From Geodermatophilus aquaeductus (GTDB taxonomy: Bacteria; Actinomycetota; Actinomycetes; Mycobacteriales; Geodermatophilaceae): 64,000 nt of DNA. The notes under the pieces are model-generated. The model saw only the letters and a program-made list of their open reading frames with translations. It was not told the origin of the DNA and did not search any database. The stretch spans positions 806,001-870,000 of the forward strand of contig NZ_FXTJ01000001.1 of the NCBI RefSeq assembly GCF_900182545.1, in the 5' to 3' direction. The number at the start of each line of letters is the position of its first letter. Within the stretch, counting starts at the first letter, position 1. Positions 43,631 to 51,595 of this stretch are shown here, in pieces. The translations under genes and the position numbers were made by a program.

Positions 43631-44676
43631 CCGACCTCGACACCGACGTCCGCGACGCGCTGCACCGGCTGGCCGCCGGCGCCGGGCTGCCCCGCGGGGA
43701 GGAGACGGCCGCCGCCGCGGTCGCGCTGTCCCGCCGGCAGCGGCGGACGCGGGTCGCCTGGGCCGCCGGAGCGGTCGCCGTCGCGCTCCTGGGGGCGGCC
43801 GTCCCGGCGGTGCTCCCCGACGCCGGCCCGGTCGCCGGGCAGGTCGCCACCGAGCCGACGGCGCAGGCCCGCGTGTACGACGCCCCGACCCGCGGGTCCC
43901 TGGCCGACGACGCGGACTTCGTCGCCGGCGTCGCGGCCGTCGAGTGGTCCGCCCCGCTCGGGGTGATGGGCGCCGAGCTGCACCCGCCGGCCTCGACCCG
44001 CCGCGTGCTGTTCGCCGGCGACCTGCCGGGCGGCCGCCGGTGGGCGCTGGTGATGGGGGAGGCCGAGGGGCAGCTCGTCTCCGCCTGGTTCGGCGGCCCG
44101 GCCGGTGCGGCGGCCGGCGAGCTCAGGATGCTCGCGCCGCCCGAGCGCGGCGGTGGGGACCAGCCCGTGGCGCTGCTGGAGACCGCCGCCGCCGGCACCC
44201 TGCTGGTCGTCGTCGGCCGTCCCGGGGACACCGCGCGGTACTCCTCGGGCACGCTGCGCTTCGACGACGGGGCGGTCGGCCGCGTGTGGACCGACCTCCC
44301 CGGCGCCGACGGGGTCCTGGCCGCCGAGGTGGACCCGCCGGTCTACGACGGCGCCGAGCTCGTCGACGTCGCCGGGGACGGCGCGCCGCAGGTGACGCTG
44401 CGCGACGTCCCCCGGACCGACGGGTCCGCGTCCCGGCCGGCCCTGCCGCTGGCGTGGGTCCGGGTGTCGGCCACCACCGACCCGGTCCTGCGCGACGCGC
44501 TGACCGGCTGCCTGCTGCCGTACGGCTTCACCGTCGGCACGGCCGCCGACGGCGACCTGCAGTACGGCTACCCGCCGGTCGGCGGGACCCGCAGCGACGA
44601 CGAGCTCGCCCGCCTGCATGCCGCTTACGACGCCGTCCTCACCGTCTGCCTGAGCTCGGTGACCGACGGCGGGTGA
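43627..44676 (+). CDS. Single-pass membrane protein, likely partner of the upstream sigma factor
   Basis: 349 residues from GTG 43627, overlapping the sigma gene by 4 bases. A cytoplasmic N-terminus of about 45 residues (LDTDVRDALHRLAAGAGLP, SRRQRRTR) precedes one membrane helix (VAWAAGAVAVALLGAAVPAVL). The extracellular part of about 270 residues is beta-rich with one close hydrophobic core (RWALVMGEAEGQLVSAWFGGP). I recognise no named domain: the zinc-binding anti-sigma motif HxxxCxxC is absent. Position and topology suggest an anti-sigma factor or signal-sensing partner. Confidence 0.8.
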   Translation: MTDLDTDVRDALHRLAAGAGLPRGEETAAAAVALSRRQRRTRVAWAAGAVAVALLGAAVPAVLPDAGPVAGQVATEPTAQARVYDAPTRGSLADDADFVAGVAAVEWSAPLGVMGAELHPPASTRRVLFAGDLPGGRRWALVMGEAEGQLVSAWFGGPAGAAAGELRMLAPPERGGGDQPVALLETAAAGTLLVVVGRPGDTARYSSGTLRFDDGAVGRVWTDLPGADGVLAAEVDPPVYDGAELVDVAGDGAPQVTLRDVPRTDGSASRPALPLAWVRVSATTDPVLRDALTGCLLPYGFTVGTAADGDLQYGYPPVGGTRSDDELARLHAAYDAVLTVCLSSVTDGG

Positions 44677-44682
44677 GCCCGC

Positions 44683-45078
44683 TCAGGCGGTGCCGGCGGT
44701 CTCCTGCAGGAAGGCGGCGGAGTCGTAGTAGGTGCGCACCCCGGTGAGCAGGCCGTCGTCGGAGCCGTCGCCCTCGATGACGGTGACGCCGCGGTAGGTG
44801 AACGGCTTCCCGCTGCGCAGCGTGCCGCGCGACTCCCACTCCAGCGCGGCCGTCCGCTCCCCGACGGTGCTCGAGGTGAACGTCGTCTCCAGGTCGCCGA
44901 AGACGTTGCGGTAGTCCTCCCAGAACCGGCGGGCGCCGTCCTGGCCGCGGGCCTCGTGGTCCTGGTTGAGCTTCATGAGGTCGGCGTCCTCGCCGGTCAG
45001 GTCGACCAGGGGCTGCGGGTCACGCTCGGCGTCGAGGTGGTGCAGTGCGGCGGTGAAGCGCTCGGTGAGCGTGTGCAC
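44683..45078 (-). CDS. SnoaL-like/NTF2-fold protein
   Basis: 131 residues from a GTG. The N-terminal helix LTERFTAALHHLDAERDPQPLVDLTGEDADLMKLN, the middle GQDGARRFWEDYRNVFGDLETTFTSSTVGERTAALEWESRGTL and the end PFTYRGVTVIEGDG...YYDSAAFL follow the SnoaL-like cone-shaped fold. Such proteins are small cyclases, isomerases or binding proteins; the catalytic residues are not obvious. It converges with the upstream sigma-partner gene (stops 6 bases apart). No operon partner is evident. Confidence 0.78.
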   Translation of the reverse strand: MHTLTERFTAALHHLDAERDPQPLVDLTGEDADLMKLNQDHEARGQDGARRFWEDYRNVFGDLETTFTSSTVGERTAALEWESRGTLRSGKPFTYRGVTVIEGDGSDDGLLTGVRTYYDSAAFLQETAGTA

Positions 45079-45145
45079 GGGGGTCCTCCCGGGGCTGGGA
45101 CTGCGGTCCCGGAGGCCCTACCCGGGCCCGGGAGGACCCACCCGC

Positions 45146-45598
45146 TCAGGACCGCAGCTCGCCGCGGCGCCGCTCGCCGATCGTGCGCGCCAGCAGGACC
45201 GCGCCCCACGGACCGACCACCCACACCGGCCACGGGTACTGCAGCTCGCCGGTGCCGAGCATCGAGACCAGCCAGATCCCGACGACGATCACCCCGGTCA
45301 CCAGCCAGCTGGTCCAGGCGGCGCGCAGGTCGTCGCCGTGGCCCCACGCGCCGTGCCAGGCGCCGCCGTACGCGGCCCGGGCGACCGGCCGCGGCTCCGG
45401 GCGGGGTGCCGGGCTCGAGGGGCGGGGAAGGTCCGCGGTGAGCTCGGCCAGGTCGCCGTAGGTGACGGCGGCGTGCGCGCGCGCCGACCGCTCCTCGTAC
45501 TCCGCCAGGCCGAGCCGGCCCTCGGCCAGCGACTCGTCGAGGCGGGTGACGACGGCGGCGCGGTCGGTGTCGGCGGCGCGCAGGTGCGGCTCGGGCAT
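45146..45598 (-). CDS. DUF1707 membrane protein
   Basis: 150 residues from ATG. The N-terminal DUF1707 domain (LRAADTDRAAVVTRLDESLAEGRLGLAEYEERSARAHAAVTYGDLAELTADLP) is a SHOCT-like helical module found at the start of many actinobacterial membrane proteins. A Pro-rich linker leads to two membrane segments (TSWLVTGVIVVGIWLVSML, WPVWVVGPWGAVLLARTI) close to the C-terminus. The function is unknown; the module may mediate protein contacts at the membrane. Confidence 0.85.
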   Translation of the reverse strand: MPEPHLRAADTDRAAVVTRLDESLAEGRLGLAEYEERSARAHAAVTYGDLAELTADLPRPSSPAPRPEPRPVARAAYGGAWHGAWGHGDDLRAAWTSWLVTGVIVVGIWLVSMLGTGELQYPWPVWVVGPWGAVLLARTIGERRRGELRS

Positions 45599-45696
45599 CT
45601 CGGGCTCCTCGTCAGGCGGTGTGCTCCGAGTCTCTCCCGCTCGTGCGCCGGGTCCAATTGACAGACGTCACGAGTCGGCCGTGCGTCCTGCACGGT

Positions 45697-46860
45697 TCAG
45701 CCGTTGGCGGGGGTGGCCTCCCGGGCCAGGTGCTTGCCGATGACCATCCGCTGGATCTGGTTGGTCCCCTCGAAGATCTGCATGACCTTGGCCTCGCGCA
45801 TGTACCGCTCGGCGGGGTGGTCCCGGGTGTAGCCGGCGCCGCCGAGCACCTGGACGGCGTCGGTGGTGACCTTCATGGCGGCGTCGGTGGCCACGAGCTT
45901 GGCGATGCTGGCCTGCCGCGAGTACGGCTTGCCGGCGTCCTTGCGGCGGGCGGCGACCAGGTACGTGGCGCGGGCGGACTCCACGGCGGCGGCCATGTCG
46001 GCCAGCAGGAACGCCACGCCCTGGTGGTCGACGATTCGCCGGCCGAAGGCCTCCCGCTCGAGCGCGTAGGCGACGGCGACGTCGAGCGCGGACTGGGCCA
46101 GCCCGACGGCGACCGCGCTGACCCCGAGCCGGCCGGAGTCCAGCGCCGACAGGGCGATGGCCAGGCCGCGGCCGGGCTCGCCGACCATGCGGCCGCCGGG
46201 CACCGCGACGTCGTCGAGCCGCATGGCGGCGGTGGTGGAGCCGGTGAGGCCCATCTTCTGCTCGGGCGGCGCGGCGCTGAAGCCGGCCAGGTCGGGGGTG
46301 AGGTGGAAGCAGGAGATGGCGTTCGGGCCGTCGTCGGGGGTGCGCAGGAACGTCGAGTAGAAGTCGGCGTGCCCGCCGTGGGTGACCCAGGCCTTCTCGC
46401 CGGAGGCCAGCCACCCGTCGTCGGTGGCCTTGGCGCTCGCGCGCATGGCGGCGGGGTCGGAGCCGGCGTGCGCCTCGGAGAGGCAGTAGGCGCCGAGCAG
46501 GCGGCCGCCGACCATCTCGGGCAGCCACTGCTCGCGCTGCTCGGGCGTGCCGAACCGGTCGACCGGCCCGCAGGCGAGGGTGTGCACGCTCACCCCGAGC
46601 GCGACGCTGGCCCACCGCATCGCCAGCTCCTCGACCACCTGCAGGTAGACGGCGTAGGGCTGGCCGCCGCCACCGACGTCCTCGCCGAAGGGCAGCCCGA
46701 GCAGGCCGGTCTCGCCGAGGAGGGCGAACACCTCACGCGGGAAGCGCTCCTCGCGCTCGTACGCGGCCGCCCTCGGCGCCAGCTCGGCGTCGGCGATCTC
46801 GCGGGTCAGCGCGATCAGGTCGGCCGCCTCCTGGGTGGGCAGCTCTCGGTCGACGGCCAC
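45697..46860 (-). CDS. Acyl-CoA dehydrogenase
   Basis: 387 residues, the normal length. FAD and substrate motifs: LLGAYCLSEAHAGSDPAAM, GEKAWVTHGGHADFYSTF, the middle-domain DSGRLGVSAVAVGLAQSALD and the C-terminal QVLGGAGYTRDHPAERYMREAKVMQIFEGTNQIQR. The Glu of IFEGTNQIQR is the catalytic base position of short/medium-chain enzymes. It oxidises acyl-CoA to trans-2-enoyl-CoA, feeding electrons to ETF. The TetR gene starts divergently 95 bases away with a CAGTAC/GTACTG inverted repeat between them, suggesting local acyl-responsive control. Confidence 0.95.
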   Translation of the reverse strand: MAVDRELPTQEAADLIALTREIADAELAPRAAAYEREERFPREVFALLGETGLLGLPFGEDVGGGGQPYAVYLQVVEELAMRWASVALGVSVHTLACGPVDRFGTPEQREQWLPEMVGGRLLGAYCLSEAHAGSDPAAMRASAKATDDGWLASGEKAWVTHGGHADFYSTFLRTPDDGPNAISCFHLTPDLAGFSAAPPEQKMGLTGSTTAAMRLDDVAVPGGRMVGEPGRGLAIALSALDSGRLGVSAVAVGLAQSALDVAVAYALEREAFGRRIVDHQGVAFLLADMAAAVESARATYLVAARRKDAGKPYSRQASIAKLVATDAAMKVTTDAVQVLGGAGYTRDHPAERYMREAKVMQIFEGTNQIQRMVIGKHLAREATPANG

Positions 46861-46888
46861 GGGTCCCCCTCGTCGCGGACGGGCACAG

Positions 46889-46916
46889 CAGTACTGGGAA
46901 CGATACGCCGGTACTG
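46889..46916. promoter_or_regulatory. Putative TetR operator between acyl-CoA dehydrogenase and tetR
   Basis: CAGTAC at 46889-46894 and GTACTG at 46911-46916 form an inverted repeat with a 16-base spacer, placed in the 95-base divergent gap. This is the expected place for a TetR-type operator controlling both genes. Confidence 0.5.
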
Positions 46917-46955
46917 TCCGACGTCCAGGCGCATGCTGTCCGGCCGGGAGGTGCC

Positions 46956-47555
46956 GTGGCGACGACGGGGATCGTGGAGGGGACCGGCGAGCGGCGGCTG
47001 ACCGCGCGCCAGGCCCAGCTGCTCGACCAGCTCACCGAGGTGTTCCTCGCCGAGGGCTTCGCCGGGTTCACCCTCGAGGACCTCGCCGTCCGGCTGCACT
47101 GCTCGAAGACGACGCTGTACGCGCTGGCCGACAGCAAGGAGCAGCTCGCCGTCCGGGTGGTGCGGCACTTCTTCCGCCGCGCGACGGCCGCCGTCGAGGC
47201 GCGGACCGCCGGCGAGAGCGACCCGGCGCGGCGGGTCACCGCCTACCTCGAGGCGGTCGCCGCAGAGCTGACGCCGGCGTCGCGGGCCTTCCACCGGGAC
47301 CTGGAGGCGTTCCCGCCGGGCCGGGCCGTCTACGAGCACAACACGGCGGCCGCCGCCGAGCGGGTCACCGCGATGATCGCCGAGGGGGTGGCGGCCGGGC
47401 GGTTCCGCGAGGTGCACGCCGGGCTGGTGGCCGACACGGTGACCACGCTGATGTCGCGCATCGGACGGGGGGACACCGCGCGTGCCACCGGCCTCGACGA
47501 CGCCGCCGCCTACCGCGAGCTGGCCGCGCTGCTCCTGCACGGGATCAGCCGGTGA
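46956..47555 (+). CDS. TetR-family transcriptional regulator
   Basis: 199 residues from GTG 46956, preceded by GGGAGG. The N-terminal helix-turn-helix is QLLDQLTEVFLAEGFAGFTLEDLAVRLHCSKTTLYALADSKEQLAVRVV. The C-terminal ligand-binding part has no recognisable subfamily motif but includes FHRDLEAFPPGRAVYEHN, seen in regulators of lipid genes. It is divergent from the acyl-CoA dehydrogenase and overlaps the following GNAT gene by 4 bases. It most likely represses the dehydrogenase in the absence of an acyl-CoA ligand. Confidence 0.92.
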   Translation: MATTGIVEGTGERRLTARQAQLLDQLTEVFLAEGFAGFTLEDLAVRLHCSKTTLYALADSKEQLAVRVVRHFFRRATAAVEARTAGESDPARRVTAYLEAVAAELTPASRAFHRDLEAFPPGRAVYEHNTAAAAERVTAMIAEGVAAGRFREVHAGLVADTVTTLMSRIGRGDTARATGLDDAAAYRELAALLLHGISR

Positions 47556-48019
47556 GGCTCGCCGCGGCGTCGTGGGACGACGAGGACGTGCAGCGGCTGG
47601 CCACCGCGCAGCAGGCCGAGTTGCGGGCCCGCTACGACGGCGACTCCGAGCCGGGGACCACGCCGTCGGCCGCGGACGTCAGCGTGGTGCTGGTCGCCCG
47701 CGACGCCGCCGGGACGGCGCTCGGGTGCGGGGCGCTGCGGACCCTGGGCGACGGCGTGGCCGAGGTCAAGCGCATGTACGTCGTGCCCGAGGCGCGCGGG
47801 CGGGGCGTGTCGAAGCTGGTGCTCGCCGGCCTGGAGGACGCGGCCCGGGCGCGCGGCTGGACCGTGCTGCGGCTGGAGACCGGCCCGCGCCAGCCGGAGG
47901 CGATCGCGCTGTACGAGGGCGCCGGCTACCGGCCGATCCCCGCGTTCGGCGGCTACGTCGACGATCCCGACGCCGGCTGCTCGCTGTACTACGAGCGGGA
48001 CCTCACCGGGCGCGCGTGA
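47552..48019 (+). CDS. GNAT-family N-acetyltransferase
   Basis: 155 residues from GTG 47552, overlapping the tetR stop (GTGA). The acetyl-CoA-binding core is GVAEVKRMYVVPEARGRGVSKLVLAGLEDAARARG, with the R/Q-x-x-G-x-G/A loop ARGRGVS. The C-terminus has LRLETGPRQPEAIALYEGAGYRPIPAFGGYVDDP. It transfers acetyl from acetyl-CoA to an unknown amine. Coupling with the TetR gene suggests shared control. Confidence 0.92.
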   Translation: MRLAAASWDDEDVQRLATAQQAELRARYDGDSEPGTTPSAADVSVVLVARDAAGTALGCGALRTLGDGVAEVKRMYVVPEARGRGVSKLVLAGLEDAARARGWTVLRLETGPRQPEAIALYEGAGYRPIPAFGGYVDDPDAGCSLYYERDLTGRA

Positions 48020-48050
48020 ACCCGTTCCGGCGCACCGGACATGGAGAGGT

Positions 48051-48743
48051 GTGACCCCCTTCCCGTCCGCGTCCGGCTCGCCACCGGCCGCCACCGCCCT
48101 CGCCGTGCACCGGTCGGCGGACCCGCCGTCGGACGCCGTCCACCTGCGCGCGCTGCCGTCGTCACTGCCGACCGACGCCGAGGTCCTCGCCGCGTCGCTG
48201 GCGGAGCCGGAGCACTTCGCCACGCTGTTCGACCGGCACGCCACCGCGGTGCACCGCTACCTCGGCCGGCGGGTCGGGGAGCTCGCGGACGACCTGCTGA
48301 GCGAGACGTTCCTGGTCGCCTTCCGGCGCCGCGCCGACTACCGGCCCGAGCACCTGGAGGTGCGGCCCTGGCTGATCGGCATCGCCACCAACCTGGTGCA
48401 CGGGGCCGCGCGGGCCGAGCGCCGCCGTTACCGGGCGCTGGCGCGGGTGGCGGCCGAGCCGGACGCCCGTCCCGACGACGATCCGCACGACCGGCTCGAC
48501 GCGCAGTCGCTGCGCGGTCCACTGGCCGCCGCGCTGGCCGGCCTCAAGGCGCCCGACCGCGACGTCCTGCTGCTCGTCGCCTGGGCCGACCTGTCCTACG
48601 AGGAGGTGGCCGCCGTCCTCGACGTGCCGGTGGGGACCGTCCGCTCCCGCCTGCACCGCGCCCGCCGCCAGACGCGCGCCGTGCTCGACGCCCGCGCGCT
48701 GTCCGACCTGCTGTCCGACGCGGCACCCGAGGAGACCCGGTGA
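48051..48743 (+). CDS. ECF-type RNA polymerase sigma factor
   Basis: 230 residues if read from GTG 48051; GGAGAGG lies only 1-2 bases before, so a later start is possible, and the first 50 residues show no sigma features. Region 2 is HFATLFDRHATAVHRYLGRRVGELADDLLSETFLVAFRRRADY, with the RPWLIGIATNLV core-binding end. Region 4 is ALAGLKAPDRDVLLLVAWADLSYEEVAAVLDVPVGTVRSRLHRARR. It overlaps the next gene by 4 bases (GTGA). The partner suggests an envelope or stress signal. Confidence 0.9.
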   Translation: MTPFPSASGSPPAATALAVHRSADPPSDAVHLRALPSSLPTDAEVLAASLAEPEHFATLFDRHATAVHRYLGRRVGELADDLLSETFLVAFRRRADYRPEHLEVRPWLIGIATNLVHGAARAERRRYRALARVAAEPDARPDDDPHDRLDAQSLRGPLAAALAGLKAPDRDVLLLVAWADLSYEEVAAVLDVPVGTVRSRLHRARRQTRAVLDARALSDLLSDAAPEETR

Positions 48744-49789
48744 ACGAGACCACCCTGCTGCGCGAGGCCGGTCCCGAGGCGCCGCCGCTGTCGCCCGCGG
48801 TCCGCGCCGCCGCCCGCGCCGCCCTCCTGTCGGAGATCGACACCGCGCGGACCGCCCGCGGCCGGTGGCGCACCCGCCTGCCCGGCCGGCGGCTGTCGCT
48901 GCGCCTCGGCGCCGCGGTGGTCGCCGTCGCCGCCGCGTGGACGACCGCCGTCCTCGCCCCTGACGACGCCGTGCCCCCGCGCCCAGCTCCACCTGCGTCC
49001 ACGCCCGGCGGGATCGCGCTCGTCGCCGCCGAGGCGGTCACCTTCCCGGTGTCCCTGGACCCCGTGCCCGAGGGGCTGGTCCCGCTCTACAGCCGCCGCG
49101 GCGGCATGCCGCAGTACGGGAGCACACCGCCGTACTACGTGGCCGACTACTCGTCCGCCGACCGGGGGCGGGTGCTGCTGAGCCTGTTCCCCGAGGACCC
49201 GCGGTCGTCGGAGGAGTACGGGTTCTGGCCGGAGGGGGAGCCGACCGCGACGGCGAGCGTCGACGGGGTCCCGGCGGAGGTCTGGCGGGAGGACGGCACC
49301 GTCAGCCTGCTGTGGCAGCGGCCGGACGGGCGGTGGGTGTGGCTGGCGGGTGAGGGCGCCCAGGCCAGCCCGGAGACGCTGGCCGTGGTGGGGGAGTCGA
49401 TCGTCGACCGGCCGCAGCCGGTGGGGCTGCAGTTCGGCCTCGCGCCCGCGGGCTGGTCGGTGGGCGGCTACGAGGAGAGCCGGAGCCTCGACCTGGTCAG
49501 CGACGCCGATCCGCGGCAGTCGCTGCGGCTCAGCGCGATGGGGCCGCAGTTCACCGGGACGATCGACGAGCTCCTCGACGGGATGCCGACGGCCGCGCCG
49601 GTGGAGACGGTGACGGTCCAGGGCCGGCCGGGGCGGCTGGCGCTGCTGGCGGGTGACACGGGCAGCCCGCCGTTCTGGACGCTGCTCGGCCAGCTCCCGG
49701 ACGGGCGGTTCTTCCGCCTGCTGGCACCGCAGGTGCTGACCCGTGAGCAGGTGCTCCAGATCGGCGAGCAGGTGACCGCCGCGCCCTGA
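48740..49789 (+). CDS. Single-pass membrane protein, likely partner of the ECF sigma factor
   Basis: 349 residues from GTG 48740. The cytoplasmic N-terminus is about 60 residues (AARAALLSEIDTARTARGRWRTRL). One membrane helix follows (LSLRLGAAVVAVAAAWTTAVL), then an extracellular part of about 265 residues with beta-sandwich-like pieces: YYVADYSSADRGRVLLSLFPEDP, VWREDGTVSLLWQRPDGRWVWLAGEG, AGWSVGGYEESRSLDLVSD. No zinc anti-sigma motif is seen. The topology and the 4-base overlap with an ECF sigma gene suggest an anti-sigma or sensor role. It has the same length and layout as the 43627-44676 protein, though the sequences look unrelated. Confidence 0.8.
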   Translation: MNETTLLREAGPEAPPLSPAVRAAARAALLSEIDTARTARGRWRTRLPGRRLSLRLGAAVVAVAAAWTTAVLAPDDAVPPRPAPPASTPGGIALVAAEAVTFPVSLDPVPEGLVPLYSRRGGMPQYGSTPPYYVADYSSADRGRVLLSLFPEDPRSSEEYGFWPEGEPTATASVDGVPAEVWREDGTVSLLWQRPDGRWVWLAGEGAQASPETLAVVGESIVDRPQPVGLQFGLAPAGWSVGGYEESRSLDLVSDADPRQSLRLSAMGPQFTGTIDELLDGMPTAAPVETVTVQGRPGRLALLAGDTGSPPFWTLLGQLPDGRFFRLLAPQVLTREQVLQIGEQVTAAP

Positions 49790-49804
49790 CCGCAGGCGCG
49801 CGTC

Positions 49805-49840
49805 GCACGGCCGTCCGCTATGTCCGGCGGGCGGCCGTGC
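49805..49840. terminator. Terminator between the sigma-partner and HNH genes
   Basis: A 14-bp stem GCACGGCCGTCCGC / GCGGGCGGCCGTGC with one G-U pair closes an 8-base loop, between convergent genes. Confidence 0.8.
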
Positions 49841-49852
49841 AGGTCCCACGGC

Positions 49853-51013
49853 TCAGGCGGCGCCGAGTGCCGCGGGGACGGTGATCTCGGTGCCGTCGGG
49901 GCGCCAGGTGCGCCATCGGCCGTCGGGTTGTCGCTCGACGCGGAAGCCGTGGTGGACCTTGGTGTGGTGGCGTTCGCAGAGCAGGGCTGAGTTGTCGAGG
50001 CTGGTCTCGCCGCCGTCGATCCAGTGCACGAGGTGGTGCACGTCGCACCAGTGCGTGGGGGCGGAACAGCCGGTGAACACGCAGCCGCCGTCGCGGAGCT
50101 CGGCCGCCCGGCGCAGGTGGCGGTCGGCAAGGCGGTGCTCGCGGCCCAGATCCAGCGGGGCGCCGTCCGGGCCGAACACGACCCGGCTCACCGCGCCGTC
50201 GCAGGCCAGCCACCGGGCGCGGGCGGCGGAGATCACCGCGCCGAACCCCATCTCCGCGGTCCCGCTGCCGGTGGCGAGGTCCTCGAGGCTGATCTTGGCG
50301 ATCACCTGGGGCTTGATCCCGCGGATGATCGGTAGCGACCCGGCGGCGAGGGCGTTGTCGCACAGCTGCACCAGGGCGTCGGCCTGCCGCTGAGCGCGGG
50401 TGCGCTCGTCGCCGGCGGGCCGGTCGGCTTGCACGTGCGCCTCCAGTGCGGCCTGCAGCCGCTCGCCGCCGACGGCGTCGAGGTGACCGCGGATGCTCAG
50501 CGACCCGTCGGCGTGCTTGGACAGGGTGAGCGACCGGCCCTCGGTAGGGTCGGGCTCGGGCCCGTCGGGGTCGAGGTCGTCGAGGTAGCGCTGCACGACC
50601 TGCACCAGGTCGGCGTGTTCCTGCTCGATCGCGACACTCGTGAACACCGCGTCGATCACCGCCAGGTCCACCCCGGCCGCAGCAGCGTCGGACAGCCGCT
50701 GCGGCGTCACCGCCCGCGCCGCCTCGGCTACTTGCGCCGCCGACACCAGGCCGGCGTCGTGCGCCTCGCCCAGGGCGGGCAGGTGTTCGATCGCGCGGCC
50801 GTTGCGCACCAGCCGGAAGGCCTCGGCCGGTGACAGCCGGCAGTGCCCGCCCAGCCAGGAGGCCATCGACTTCAGGCCGTCGCGCTCGGGTGCCTGCGAC
50901 AGCTCCGCGGCACGCACGCGGCGGGCCAACGCGGCGTCGATCCGGTTGCGCTCGGCGACCAGCGCGGCGACGTCGTCGAGGACATCACCGCCGCCCAGGT
51001 CACCCGAACACAT
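49853..51013 (-). CDS. DUF222/13E12-type HNH endonuclease
   Basis: 386 residues from ATG 51013. The N-terminal DUF222 region (about 1-250) has SMASWLGGHCRLSPAEAFRLV and LVSAAQVAEAARAVTPQ. The C-terminal HNH domain has CVFTGCSAPTHWCDVHHLVHWIDGGETSLDNSALLCERHHTKVHHG, with the Cys pairs for zinc and the His-His/Asn/His catalytic residues. Related 13E12-repeat proteins are numerous in actinobacteria and are often linked to mobile DNA, but this one has no recognisable repeats at its ends. It looks intact. The start has a -10-like TAAGCT 6 bases upstream, so its message may be leaderless. Confidence 0.92.
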   Translation of the reverse strand: MCSGDLGGGDVLDDVAALVAERNRIDAALARRVRAAELSQAPERDGLKSMASWLGGHCRLSPAEAFRLVRNGRAIEHLPALGEAHDAGLVSAAQVAEAARAVTPQRLSDAAAAGVDLAVIDAVFTSVAIEQEHADLVQVVQRYLDDLDPDGPEPDPTEGRSLTLSKHADGSLSIRGHLDAVGGERLQAALEAHVQADRPAGDERTRAQRQADALVQLCDNALAAGSLPIIRGIKPQVIAKISLEDLATGSGTAEMGFGAVISAARARWLACDGAVSRVVFGPDGAPLDLGREHRLADRHLRRAAELRDGGCVFTGCSAPTHWCDVHHLVHWIDGGETSLDNSALLCERHHTKVHHGFRVERQPDGRWRTWRPDGTEITVPAALGAA

Positions 51014-51019
51014 GTACGA

Positions 51020-51025
51020 AGCTTA
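51020..51025 (-). promoter_or_regulatory. Putative -10 of a leaderless promoter for the HNH gene
   Basis: On the minus strand TAAGCT is followed by TCGTAC and then the ATG, a 6-base spacing. No Shine-Dalgarno sequence is present. Confidence 0.5.
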
Positions 51026-51169
51026 CCGCCCGGGAGGCCCTCGCGCGACCTGTATCCCCAGGTCAGACGCTCGTCCACGGGTTCCCGAGGGCGCTTGACG
51101 CGTCCGCGGATCGAGGATCGTCGGCCCGGTGCGGCAGGCTGCGGCCCACTCGCCGATCCAGGAGGCCGC

Positions 51170-51568
51170 ATGGGCACCGTCGTCCGCATCCCGTTCGAGG
51201 TCACCGGCTGGGAGCCCGAGCCCCTGGACCTGGGCGGTGACGGCCCGGTCGCCTTCTCGCGGGTCACGCTGCGCAAGACGTTCTCCGGCCCGATGACCGG
51301 CGGCAGCGTCGTCGCCATGACCGCGGCGGCCGTCGGCGAGACCCCAGCGGGCTACGTCGCCGTCGAGCACGTGACCGGCACCCTCGACGGCCGCGCGGGC
51401 AGCTTCGTCCTGCAGCACAGCGGCGTCGTCGACGGGACGGCGCAGGCGGCGCGGGGCGTCGTCCTCCCCGGCACGGCGACCGGCGAGCTGGCCGGGCTGC
51501 GCGGCACGGTGGAGCTGACCCACGAGGCGGACGGCGCGGTCCTGGTCCTCGACTACGAGGTGGGCTGA
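51170..51568 (+). CDS. DUF3224 family protein
   Basis: 132 residues from ATG 51170, preceded by AGGAGG at 51160-51165. The family pattern is visible: FEVTGWEPEPLDLGG, FSRVTLRKTFSGPMTGGSVVAM, GYVAVEHVTGTLDGRAGSFVLQHSGV and the C-terminal ATGELAGLRGTVELTHEADGA-VLVLDYEV. These are small soluble beta-barrel proteins of unknown function, usually about 130 residues. No signal peptide. The next gene begins about 30 bases downstream. Confidence 0.9.
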   Translation: MGTVVRIPFEVTGWEPEPLDLGGDGPVAFSRVTLRKTFSGPMTGGSVVAMTAAAVGETPAGYVAVEHVTGTLDGRAGSFVLQHSGVVDGTAQAARGVVLPGTATGELAGLRGTVELTHEADGAVLVLDYEVG

Positions 51569-51595
51569 GGCGGGCGTGTGTGGTGGGGTGAGCGG

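Noticed and set aside
42933-44000. An integrative element inserted at tRNA-Leu
   Set aside because: No integrase, excisionase or duplicated tRNA end was found within the window.
49853-51013. The DUF222-HNH gene as a homing endonuclease or part of a mobile element
   Set aside because: No intron, intein, flanking inverted or direct repeats, or companion transposase is visible. The gene is bounded by an ordinary terminator and promoter.
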